Assembly (NCBI RefSeq): GCF_000626635.1
Contig: NZ_CP007451.1
Location: forward strand, 930,001-994,000
From: Draconibacterium orientale
GTDB taxonomy: Bacteria > Bacteroidota > Bacteroidia > Bacteroidales > Prolixibacteraceae
Direction of reading: 5' to 3'
Length of the DNA stretch: 64,000 nt
Below the pieces are notes generated by a model. It saw only the letters and a list, made by a program, of their open reading frames with translations. It did no database searches and was not told where the DNA came from. Below are positions 1-7,053 of this stretch, one piece after another. Position 1 is the stretch's first letter. Each line of letters opens with the position of its first letter. Both the position numbers and the translations under genes were made by a program.

Positions 1-1043
1 ACAACAGCTTTGAAACAACTCGCGAAAAATTTCAGAAGAATAACACGGAAGAAATTTCAAAACTTGAAGGAGAAAAGCAGCAAAACGAAAGAGAAGTTGT
101 AATTAAAATCAATGCTTTTAAACAACCGCCAGAAGAAATCACAAACAAGTTTAAAGATTGGCGGTCTGATGTAAGTTCTCTGCCTGATTCAACAAATTTA
201 GACTTCATTAATGAGTATCAGAAGTTTTTGGTGAGATTGGAAAAAGATAATCTTCCGAAATTTGAAAAGAAATTCAACGATTATTTACAAGAAACCGTTA
301 CCATCAAAGTGGGTGACTTTAGAATGTTTTTTGAAAACTGGTCAGATTCAATCAAAGAAAACATCAAACATTTAAACGATTCTTTGAAGGAAATAGATTT
401 TAAAAATAATCCTAAAACATACATTCAACTTGTTGCACCTAATAAAATCAGTGATGAAGTAAAGGAATTTAGAAAACTTTTGGATGAAGCCGTTCCGAAT
501 GTTTATCAAATGGAAAAAAATATTGACGGTAGAGAGTATCATTTCAATAATCACATTCACCCATTTATAAAAAAATTAGATAAAGAAGAATGGCGCAAAA
601 AAGTTATGGATGTTCGTTCATGGTTCAATTACAAAGCCGAAGAATTTTACAAAGAAACCAATGCCAAATTCAAGACTTACGAAAATATGGGGCAGCTCTC
701 TGGTGGTGAAAAAGCGCAACTTACTTACACGATTTTAGGTTCGGCCATTGCCTATCAATTTGGATTAACAAAAGAAGGCTTACAAAGTAATTCGTTTCGG
801 TTTATTGCAATTGATGAAGCATTTAAGTCACAAGACGAAGACAGAGCCCGATATTTGGTCACATTGTGTAAACAACTTCATTTACAATTGTTGGTTGTGA
901 CGCCAAGTGACAATATTCACATTGTAGAAGACGATATTTCATTCGTGCATTTTGTAGAACGTAAAGAAGAAAGACATTCCTGGTTATATGATATGCCTAT
1001 TGAACAATTCAAAGAAGAAAAAGCGAATTACATATACAAATGA
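1..1043 (+). CDS. jetC: Wadjet SMC-like ATPase JetC, 3' part
   Basis: The reading frame is open from the left edge of the window, so only the C-terminal part (about 346 residues) is present and the start lies outside. A charged, coiled-coil-like stretch leads into the ATP-binding-cassette signature QLSGGEKAQL (nt 693 onward) and a Walker B-type segment FIAIDEAFKSQDED (nt 802 onward), as in the head of SMC/MukB-like ATPases. The partner directly downstream is JetD, which identifies this as JetC, the SMC-type motor of the Wadjet system. Wadjet is known to extrude DNA loops and cleave circular plasmid DNA. The stop codon overlaps the jetD start (ATGA), indicating translational coupling. jetA and jetB would be expected upstream of the window; that is inference. 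Confidence 0.85.
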   Translation, partial: NSFETTREKFQKNNTEEISKLEGEKQQNEREVVIKINAFKQPPEEITNKFKDWRSDVSSLPDSTNLDFINEYQKFLVRLEKDNLPKFEKKFNDYLQETVTIKVGDFRMFFENWSDSIKENIKHLNDSLKEIDFKNNPKTYIQLVAPNKISDEVKEFRKLLDEAVPNVYQMEKNIDGREYHFNNHIHPFIKKLDKEEWRKKVMDVRSWFNYKAEEFYKETNAKFKTYENMGQLSGGEKAQLTYTILGSAIAYQFGLTKEGLQSNSFRFIAIDEAFKSQDEDRARYLVTLCKQLHLQLLVVTPSDNIHIVEDDISFVHFVERKEERHSWLYDMPIEQFKEEKANYIYK

Positions 1044-2188
1044 TTACCCCACCAGAAATAAAGAAAAAAGCTGAAAGAAAATATGTTTCATTTCTTCAAT
1101 CATTAGTTCTCAACACGCCTTTTGAGAAACTCGTAATTCGAGGTGACAAAACATATACAAAATCGTCATTACCTGAATTTGAAAAAGAAATACAACTAAT
1201 TATCACCCAATCCAAAGAGAAAAAAGGATTTGGTTACACCTTAGAATTTCAACAAGTAAAGACAAAATATTTAGGTACACAAGATTTGCCGACTTCTATT
1301 TATTTTGATACTGAAATTGATTTTTTGAAGTTCTTAAAAAGGGAAAAAGAAGTCGAATTATTCCGTGAAAGCATTATCAAAATCATAAAAACATTTCCAG
1401 AACTTAAGGAATGGATAATTAAAAATCCAATAAGGATTATTCAAAACCAAACGGAATGGGAAAGCATTTTGAAAGTGTGTCAATATTTCACACAAAATCC
1501 AAATCCAAATTTGTTCATAAGGGAGCTACCAATAAATATTCATACAAAATTTATTGAACGAAATCAAAGTGTCATCAAAGATTTGCTTGACATTTTAATT
1601 TCTGAACATATTAATAAGGAAGAAAAGCAATTTGAAAAAAGATTTAATCTGAAATATGCAGAGCCGCAAGTACGGTTCAAGATACTTGACAGAGAAATTA
1701 GTCGAAAATTCTTTTTGGGAATTGATGATGTTGCTATACCAAAAAGTCAATTTGAAGCACTTGATTTACCAGTTGAAAAGGTAATTGTTTCTGAAAATAA
1801 AACAACTTTTTATACTACACTGACTCTTCCCAAATTAGAAAAAGCGATAGCCATATTTGGAAGTGGTTTTAGTGTTTCAAATCTTAAGAATGTTTCTTGG
1901 CTTGAGGATAAAGAATTGCTATACTGGGGAGATATAGATGTTCAAGGTTTTGAGATTTTATCGCAGTTTAGGGGCTACTTTCCACAGACTAAAAGTATTT
2001 TAATGGATAGACATACATTTGACAAATTCTTTGAAAATGATAATGGTACTCCCTCTGGCATATCTGCACAATTAAACCTAACAGACAAAGAGAAGCAATT
2101 ATATGACATTTTGAAATTAAACAACTGGCGACTGGAACAAGAAAAAATTCCATTTGACTATGTTAACAAATATTTTGAGAATGAATAA
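1040..2188 (+). CDS. jetD: Wadjet nuclease subunit JetD
   Basis: The 382-residue protein has the two-part JetD layout: an N-terminal DUF3322-type half and a C-terminal DUF2220 Toprim-like half. Visible Toprim-type acidic motifs are VIVSENKTTF (Glu near residue 252) and LLYWGDIDVQGFEIL (Asp residues near 297 to 300), which in this family bind metal for DNA cleavage. The length fits known JetD proteins. The gene overlaps jetC by four bases, so the two are one operon. Family knowledge says JetD is the nuclease that cuts plasmid DNA once the JetABC motor stalls on a circular molecule. An attC-like site starts 113 bases after the stop, so this operon either borders or lies within the cassette array described below. 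Confidence 0.87.
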   Translation: MITPPEIKKKAERKYVSFLQSLVLNTPFEKLVIRGDKTYTKSSLPEFEKEIQLIITQSKEKKGFGYTLEFQQVKTKYLGTQDLPTSIYFDTEIDFLKFLKREKEVELFRESIIKIIKTFPELKEWIIKNPIRIIQNQTEWESILKVCQYFTQNPNPNLFIRELPINIHTKFIERNQSVIKDLLDILISEHINKEEKQFEKRFNLKYAEPQVRFKILDREISRKFFLGIDDVAIPKSQFEALDLPVEKVIVSENKTTFYTTLTLPKLEKAIAIFGSGFSVSNLKNVSWLEDKELLYWGDIDVQGFEILSQFRGYFPQTKSILMDRHTFDKFFENDNGTPSGISAQLNLTDKEKQLYDILKLNNWRLEQEKIPFDYVNKYFENE

Positions 2189-2212
2189 TCCAACCCTTCA
2201 CATCTACACACA

Positions 2213-2255
2213 TTGCCAAGTCGCTCCTGCCGCCACACAAACCGAAACTTGGCAA
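2213..2255 (+). other. Hairpin after jetD
   Basis: A perfect 9-base inverted repeat, TTGCCAAGT (2213-2221) and ACTTGGCAA (2247-2255), lies 25 bases after the jetD stop with a 25-base loop. The arms extend imperfectly outward (ACAC and GTGT). There is no T-run, so it is not a standard intrinsic terminator. It could be an mRNA 3' end structure or a decayed palindrome of the attC type. The stretch 2189-2301 otherwise shows no gene. Confidence 0.4.
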
Positions 2256-2300
2256 AGAGTGTATCTGTCCTATCGCACGGACGGAAAAATAAACAACGAA

Positions 2301-2431
2301 GGCACAACAAAGTGTATAAATCATTGGGCCAATAGTGCAAATTTTAAGGTCGCTACACTTAATCAACGTTGTATCGGTTTGACAGGAAAGTGCTTCGAAA
2401 TGCCCAACGCTTCATACACCAACCGTTATGG
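2301..2431 (+). other. attC-like site A
   Basis: Imperfect palindrome. Its left core ends GGCACAAC (2301-2308), its inner left arm GTGTATAAATCATTGGGC (2312-2329) pairs with the right arm GCCCAACGCTTCATACAC ending at 2419, and the right core is GTTATGG (2425-2431). The arms pair except for a few unpaired bases, as in integron attC sites. The mate of the left core (GTTGTGCC) is not found between jetD and this site, so the cassette it closes must begin upstream of the window, or the site lost its cassette start. Confidence 0.7.
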
Positions 2432-2457
2432 TGCAGCGTTTGGGGGTTATCGTTAGT

Positions 2458-2556
2458 ATGCGAACTTGTTCTTTAAAATATTGGTATGGTGGGTTTTACG
2501 CCCCACTCTTTTTAAGCGGGCTGACTGTGCTTTGTTGTTTGGTGGGGCTGCGTTAA
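2458..2556 (+). CDS. Possible 32-residue hydrophobic peptide in cassette 1
   Basis: A short ATG-to-TAA frame starts 33 bases after the core of attC site A, the same place where the real genes of the neighbouring cassettes start. The peptide is 32 residues with a hydrophobic second half (PLFLSGLTVLCCLVGL) that could form one membrane helix, preceded by an aromatic stretch KYWYGGFY. No homologous family is recognised. The position and direction are in its favour; the small size and the lack of an obvious ribosome binding site are against it. The alternative is that the whole cassette is non-coding. Confidence 0.3.
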   Translation: MRTCSLKYWYGGFYAPLFLSGLTVLCCLVGLR

Positions 2557-2710
2557 GCTCATAAGAGCCCGTACAAAAGCCTGTTCGGGCGGTCACAATG
2601 TTTGCGGTTTGTCAACTCCTGCGCCAATTTTAACCGTCAAGTTAAGCTAGCTGACGTCGGCATGTTTAACAAAGCCGGTGAAAATTATCGCTGGAAAGAA
2701 GTTGTTTACT

Positions 2711-2828
2711 GCCGAAGTTTTAGTCCGTGGTTACCTGGGCTGAATGTCAAAATTGGCACATCACTTGGGAGGGGCAAACATTCCGCCAGCCCTCCTTCGG
2801 TTCAGGAAAACCCAGGTAAGTTTCGGGC
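2711..2828 (+). ncRNA. Candidate structured RNA in an ORF-poor cassette
   Basis: Nested inverted repeats fill this stretch of cassette 1. TTACCTGGG (2731-2739) pairs perfectly with CCCAGGTAA (2811-2819). Just inside, CTGAA (2740-2744) pairs with TTCAG (2801-2805), and further inside GGAGGG pairs with CCCTCC. Outside, CCGAA near 2712 can pair with TTCGG near 2822. A multi-stem fold of this sort, placed where neighbouring cassettes have a gene, suggests a structured RNA or structured DNA. A + strand frame through 2602-2859 exists but runs to the attC core without family resemblance. Function is unknown and the call is an inference from pairing alone. Confidence 0.3.
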
Positions 2829-2851
2829 TGCCACGCAGAGGCTTTTGCCGA

Positions 2852-3043
2852 CACCATAACAACGTGCATATGTAATGCTGGCAGACTACGTATGCGAACA
2901 GAAAAGCTTTGTTTAACAACGCCAATTCGTCATTGACGAATCGGCTGAAAAATATAAATACGAATAAACGAATTGGCTCAGTGGCTAAAATGGAAGTGTA
3001 GTTTTTCAAATGCCGCACTCCACATGCACGCGGCCGTTAACGG
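2852..3043 (+). other. attC-like site B
   Basis: Left core CACCATAAC (2852-2860) is the exact reverse complement of GTTATGGTG (2425-2433), the start of the same cassette. The right core is GTTAACGG (3036-3043). The left arm AACGTGCATATG pairs with the right arm CATGCACG near the end. About 190 bases long, it belongs to the longer of two attC classes here (shared with site C): an inner TAATGC motif on the left and GC(C/T)CCGCACTCCAC-like sequence on the right. Confidence 0.78.
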
Positions 3044-3080
3044 TAAGCATAAAATACAACTTCATTAACATAAATTAGAC

Positions 3081-3911
3081 ATGATAGAAGAAAAAATTTC
3101 AGAAATTGAAGATAAAATCATTCCGATAAAAGATTTCTTGGAAAGTAATAAAAATGACGATAAATATAAAAGTTTGTACAAAGGATTCATTACTCTTGAA
3201 TGTCCACTTGTGGTTAATCCAGACATACTATTTATTGGAATTAATCCAGGTCATGGCGCATTTAAGGAAAATAAAAACCGTGGAACCAATGAAACAATTC
3301 GATTATTCAACCCAGAATCTGAAATTATTCATGATTGGTTTAAGGACAATACTGCCAGAGGAGGGAACCAAGGCAATGGTTGGAAGTCCTACCATTGGTT
3401 TCAAAGAGATAAGCCGATAAATAACCCTTTCCCTGCACGAATGATAGACTTATTGTATGAAATTGCAGAATACAGATTTGGTAAAAACGAAAAAGATAAT
3501 TTCTCAGAAGCACCCTCTTGGTTTAAAAGTTTTGGGCAAAATATTATGCATACAAACTTGTATCCAATTGCTACAACGGAGACGAAAGACTTAAACAAAA
3601 TTTTTCGACACCTAAAAAATGAACATGAAATTAAAACCATACTTAACAAGCAAAATGGATTAAAGGAATGGGATATCAAACTATTTTTCATTTCAAAAAT
3701 TAAAAATCTTGTTCAATTAATTCAACCGAAAGTTATTGTTTGTATGGGAACAACTGCATTTAATGATTTTACGTACACCCACGAGAAAAAAGTAGATAAC
3801 ATATTTAAATTAGAGGAAAACAACAGACCAGTAATTGGTTTCTCAAGGTCGGGTAATTGGAGTGGATTAATTTCTAAATTAGCTAAACTTATTGCTGACG
3901 AACTAAAATGA
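3081..3911 (+). CDS. Uracil-DNA-glycosylase-like cassette protein
   Basis: A 276-residue protein, the single gene of cassette 2, starts 38 bases after the cassette core. It contains PDILFIGINPGHGAF (about residues 48 to 62), which resembles the GxxPG loop of the uracil-DNA glycosylase superfamily, then HTNLYPIA in the middle and LIQPKVIVCMGTTAF near residue 215, a strand and loop typical of that fold. The last conserved block, RPVIGFSRSGNWSG, sits where UDG enzymes carry the intercalation loop but lacks the usual HPS, so enzymatic activity is uncertain. Possible roles are base excision or sensing of modified DNA; a defence role is only inference from the cassette setting next to Wadjet. Confidence 0.5.
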   Translation: MIEEKISEIEDKIIPIKDFLESNKNDDKYKSLYKGFITLECPLVVNPDILFIGINPGHGAFKENKNRGTNETIRLFNPESEIIHDWFKDNTARGGNQGNGWKSYHWFQRDKPINNPFPARMIDLLYEIAEYRFGKNEKDNFSEAPSWFKSFGQNIMHTNLYPIATTETKDLNKIFRHLKNEHEIKTILNKQNGLKEWDIKLFFISKIKNLVQLIQPKVIVCMGTTAFNDFTYTHEKKVDNIFKLEENNRPVIGFSRSGNWSGLISKLAKLIADELK

Positions 3912-3928
3912 AAGTGAATAAATGCCAG

Positions 3929-4122
3929 CCGTTAACAAAGTGCAAATGTAATGCGGGCGGGCGTGGTTTTCCAGCGTTTTCGCCCTGTTCAACCACCGCC
4001 AATCCGTCGTTGACGGATGACGGTTTAAAAAAGAAATTTAGTGCTACGCCGGCTTGGCTCCGTGCAAACTTGACAAGTTGCCGTTTCAAAGCTCCGCACT
4101 CCACTTGCACCAACCGTTGTAC
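3929..4122 (+). other. attC-like site C
   Basis: Left core CCGTTAAC (3929-3936) is the exact reverse complement of GTTAACGG at the start of the same cassette (3036-3043). The right core is GTTGTAC (4116-4122). The inner arms AAAGTGCAAATG and the right-hand CACTTGCACC pair with unpaired bases in between. A short inverted repeat around AATCCGTCGTTGACGGAT (near 4002) forms the central tip. Same class as site B. Confidence 0.8.
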
Positions 4123-4141
4123 ACAATACTAAATTAAAACC

Positions 4142-5437
4142 ATGACAGCAGAAGTAGGAATTTTTAATAAGTCAAACATTGTACTTGCCGCAGATAGTGC
4201 GGTGACAATAGGACAGGTAAATAAAGTTTTCAATACTGCAAACAAAATCTTTCAATTAGCATATAATGCTCCTGTTGGAATAATGATATATAATAATGCG
4301 AGTTGGATGGGAATTCCATTGGAAATTATTATTAAACAATATTCTAAGTTTTTATCAGACAAAAAGTATGACGAATTAGAAGAATACGTAACTGACTTTT
4401 TAAAATTCTTAAAAGATAACTTTTACAACTTTATTTCTACGGAGCAAGTTGAAGAATTTGTTGAAATGAGACTATATTTTATGCTTGATGCAATAGCAGA
4501 TATGCTTAATGAAAATTTTGAAACTAATATTAGTAAGCTAAAAAAAGAAGGTAAAAAAGTTGATGAAAATCTTTCAAACGAACTTTACGAAGAAATATTC
4601 TATGAGATAATTGATGCAATCAGTTCAATAAAGAGTGAAGAAAAATTAGCTGAATTTAAGGACTACAAATTAGAAGAATTCAAGACTGACTATAAAACGA
4701 TAATTAATAAGATTCTTCCGGGATTTTATTCAACTGTGAGAATTAAGAGAAAAGGCAAATATACTTCAAGAATTGTCAAAGCATTGTATCAAGAATTAAT
4801 ATATCCATTCTCTGAAGATGAAGATTATTCGGGGCTTGTAATTGCAGGATACGGTGAAAATGAGATTTTTCCAGTTGTATTTGAAATCAAACTTGGTGAA
4901 TTAATCTCTGGTAGATTAAGATATCAAGCAGATACAAAAAAAGAAATTTCTCAAAATAACACGGCACTTGTTAAACCTTTTGCGCAAAGAGACATGGTTG
5001 ATACATTCTTTAGTGGTATAAATCCATCCATTAAAGAAAAGTATGAACAAACAATATCGTATGAATTCAACGATATAATGAAGAAGTTATCTGTAAAATA
5101 TGATAAGATTAGTAAAAAAGAGATTGAATCGTTTTTTAAAACTGCGTTCAATCACATAGTTAAAACCATTGATGAATTTCAGTTTAAAGAATTTATAAGT
5201 CCAACAATTAGTTCAGTGGAATATTTAAGTAAAGAAGACCTTATTGAATTAGCAGAATCATTAGTCCACATAACTTCGATAAAGCGTAAGACAAGTGAGA
5301 AATTACAATCAGTTGGTGGTCCAATTGATATCGCGTTAATTACTAAAGCAGAAGGTTTCCTTTGGATAAAAAGAAAAGATGTTGTTAATAAAAAGATTAA
5401 CACAATGTTTCATGGTAAAGAATTAAGAGGACAATAA
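4142..5437 (+). CDS. Proteasome/HslV-like N-terminal threonine hydrolase, cassette gene
   Basis: A 431-residue cassette protein. The N-terminus after Met1 reads T2, then NIVLAADSAVTIG, then NKIFQL. Counting Thr2 as residue 1, an Asp falls at position 17 and a Lys at 34, almost exactly the Thr1/Asp17/Lys33 catalytic triad of HslV and proteasome beta subunits; HslV likewise starts Met-Thr. This suggests an Ntn hydrolase that needs only Met removal. Beyond about residue 60 the protein has a long, mostly helical, charged insertion, then AGYGENEIFPVVFEIKLG (near 235) and VGGPIDIALITKAEGFLWIKRK near the C-terminus, which could complete the Ntn sandwich. It is about 2.5 times the size of HslV. The substrate is unknown; no ATPase partner sits next to it. 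Confidence 0.55.
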   Translation: MTAEVGIFNKSNIVLAADSAVTIGQVNKVFNTANKIFQLAYNAPVGIMIYNNASWMGIPLEIIIKQYSKFLSDKKYDELEEYVTDFLKFLKDNFYNFISTEQVEEFVEMRLYFMLDAIADMLNENFETNISKLKKEGKKVDENLSNELYEEIFYEIIDAISSIKSEEKLAEFKDYKLEEFKTDYKTIINKILPGFYSTVRIKRKGKYTSRIVKALYQELIYPFSEDEDYSGLVIAGYGENEIFPVVFEIKLGELISGRLRYQADTKKEISQNNTALVKPFAQRDMVDTFFSGINPSIKEKYEQTISYEFNDIMKKLSVKYDKISKKEIESFFKTAFNHIVKTIDEFQFKEFISPTISSVEYLSKEDLIELAESLVHITSIKRKTSEKLQSVGGPIDIALITKAEGFLWIKRKDVVNKKINTMFHGKELRGQ

Positions 5438-5444
5438 AAGTACA

Positions 5445-5579
5445 GTGTACAACAAATTGTAAATTGCATTGCGGGGTTCGTGGTGTGTCGTACGCTGGAT
5501 TCTCGCAACATCGTTCCGTCCTGCCGGACAGGAACGAGCTCCGAAATCCGCAACGACAACTTACAAGTGACCGTTATGC
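5445..5579 (+). other. attC-like site D
   Basis: Left core GTGTACAAC (5445-5453) exactly reverse-complements GTTGTACAC at the start of the same cassette (4116-4124). The right core is GTTATGC (5573-5579). The arms TTGTAAATTGCATTGCGG and CCGCAACGACAACTTACAA pair with isolated unpaired bases, matching the extrahelical bases known to guide integrase strand choice in attC. The central part CCGTCCTGCCGGACAGGAACG makes the tip. It differs from site E by one base over about 120. Confidence 0.83.
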
Positions 5580-5601
5580 TTAATGCTAAAAAAACCAAGA
5601 T

Positions 5602-6852
5602 ATGACTTCATCCGAATTTGAAAACCATCAAATTTTTGAGAAATTAGACCAAATAATTTCGAAATTATCAGAGGAAGAAACCAGAGTAAAAATAGAAATC
5701 GGTAAACTTAATTTCTTCGACTCTGCATGTAAATATATTCTAGACAGAATAAAACTTACCATTCCAGTACTTGTACCAGTTGGAGAACTAAATACTATTT
5801 CACAAGAATTGGAAAATGCGTTTTCTCAAATTAATGCTTTTCTTGGCAACCAAAATATTGGGCATCTAAATAACGCCGAAGCAAATTTCAATACTGCAAT
5901 TACGCGTGTAAGAAATCTTCCTATTCCGTTGTCAAAGAATGACTTTAACTTTTCAAAGAGTATCTCAAACTTTGAGAACTTAGTTTCATCAAAACTTAAA
6001 GAAATAGAAAAAGAGAACAATTCTCTAAAAGAAGACTTAAAAAAAGTTCAAGCAAATCTTGTAACAAAACAAAATGAGATAGATAAGATTACTGAATTAC
6101 TTGCTACAAAGACAAACGAAATCAACACTTTAACAACCACATATAAAACAGATTATGAAAATATTAAATCTGTTGCCAACCAAAGCTTTGAAAATGAACG
6201 AAAAACTTTTCGAACTGAAATAACAACAGACAGAGAAAAATACAAAAATGAAATAAGTCAAGACCGAGAAACATTTAGAAAGGAAATCGATAAACAGAAA
6301 AATACAATTGAAACAGAATCAACTACTATTTTAAAAAATATTGAAAGCAAACTCGAAGAAGCTAAGAAACTAGTAAATGTGATTGGAAATGTTGGTGTAA
6401 CTGGAAATTATCAAAATATCGCAAATCAACATAAAAAAGCAGCTAATTTATGGCGAATCTTGGCAATTGCATTTATGACTATTTTATCAGCACTTCTTAT
6501 TTATACAATTTGGGATGTAAGTTCTGCAAATTATGATTGGATAAAATCATTGATAAGAGTAATTGCAGCAGCGGCTTTATCTTATCCAGCAACATACGCA
6601 GCGAGAGAATCTAGCAAACATAGAAAACTTGAGATAGTTAATCGAAAACTTGAATTGGAACTTGCATCGCTAACACCATTTATTGAAATGTTGCCGGAAG
6701 AAAAGAAACAAGAGATTAAATCAAATTTAGTCGAGAAATATTTTGGGAATCATGTTGACTTTGCCGAGGAAAAAGGCAGTTCCGAAGAAGAATTATCCTT
6801 AGGTGGATTTGAGAAAATATTAAAAGCTATTTTACCAATATTGAAAAAATGA
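5602..6852 (+). CDS. Coiled-coil protein with two C-terminal membrane helices, cassette gene
   Basis: A 416-residue cassette protein of unknown function. Residues about 125 to 265 are a long charged coiled coil with repeated heptad-like ENxxLKEDL and TDREKYKNEISQDRE patterns. Two hydrophobic segments follow: near residues 282 to 302 (WRILAIAFMTILSALLIYTI) and 318 to 336 (IRVIAAAALSYPATYAA). A conserved-looking tail comes after, ESSKHRKLEIVNRKLELELASL then EEKKQEIKSNLVEKYFG. No enzyme motif is seen. A membrane-anchored sensor or effector with a cytoplasmic coiled coil is possible. It lies alone between attC sites D and E, so it has its own start 23 bases after the core. Confidence 0.65.
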   Translation: MTSSEFENHQIFEKLDQIISKLSEEETRVKIEIGKLNFFDSACKYILDRIKLTIPVLVPVGELNTISQELENAFSQINAFLGNQNIGHLNNAEANFNTAITRVRNLPIPLSKNDFNFSKSISNFENLVSSKLKEIEKENNSLKEDLKKVQANLVTKQNEIDKITELLATKTNEINTLTTTYKTDYENIKSVANQSFENERKTFRTEITTDREKYKNEISQDRETFRKEIDKQKNTIETESTTILKNIESKLEEAKKLVNVIGNVGVTGNYQNIANQHKKAANLWRILAIAFMTILSALLIYTIWDVSSANYDWIKSLIRVIAAAALSYPATYAARESSKHRKLEIVNRKLELELASLTPFIEMLPEEKKQEIKSNLVEKYFGNHVDFAEEKGSSEEELSLGGFEKILKAILPILKK

Positions 6853-6864
6853 TTAAAGCACTAA

Positions 6865-6997
6865 GCATAACAAATTGTAAATTGCATTGCGGGGTTCGTG
6901 GTGTGTCGTTCGCTGGATTCTCGCAACATCGTTCCGTCCTGCCGGACAGGAACGAGCTCCGAAATCCGCAACGACAACTTACAAGTGACCGTTAGCA
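6865..6997 (+). other. attC-like site E
   Basis: Left core region TAAGCATAAC (6862-6871) exactly reverse-complements GTTATGCTTA at the start of the same cassette (5573-5582), a ten-base match. The right core is GTTAGCA (6991-6997). The interior is nearly identical to site D, with a single A/T difference in the left half, which points to recent shared origin of the two sites although their cassette genes are unrelated. Confidence 0.84.
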
Positions 6998-7053
6998 AAA
7001 ATATTGAAGCAACTAATTAGCTATAAATTGCATCTTAAAGAAAAAATCCAACT

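Noticed and set aside
2602-2859. 85-residue + strand frame in cassette 1
   Set aside because: It runs straight to the attC core, has no family resemblance, starts far from the cassette core, and overlaps the nested inverted repeats. It is kept only as an alternative to a structured RNA.
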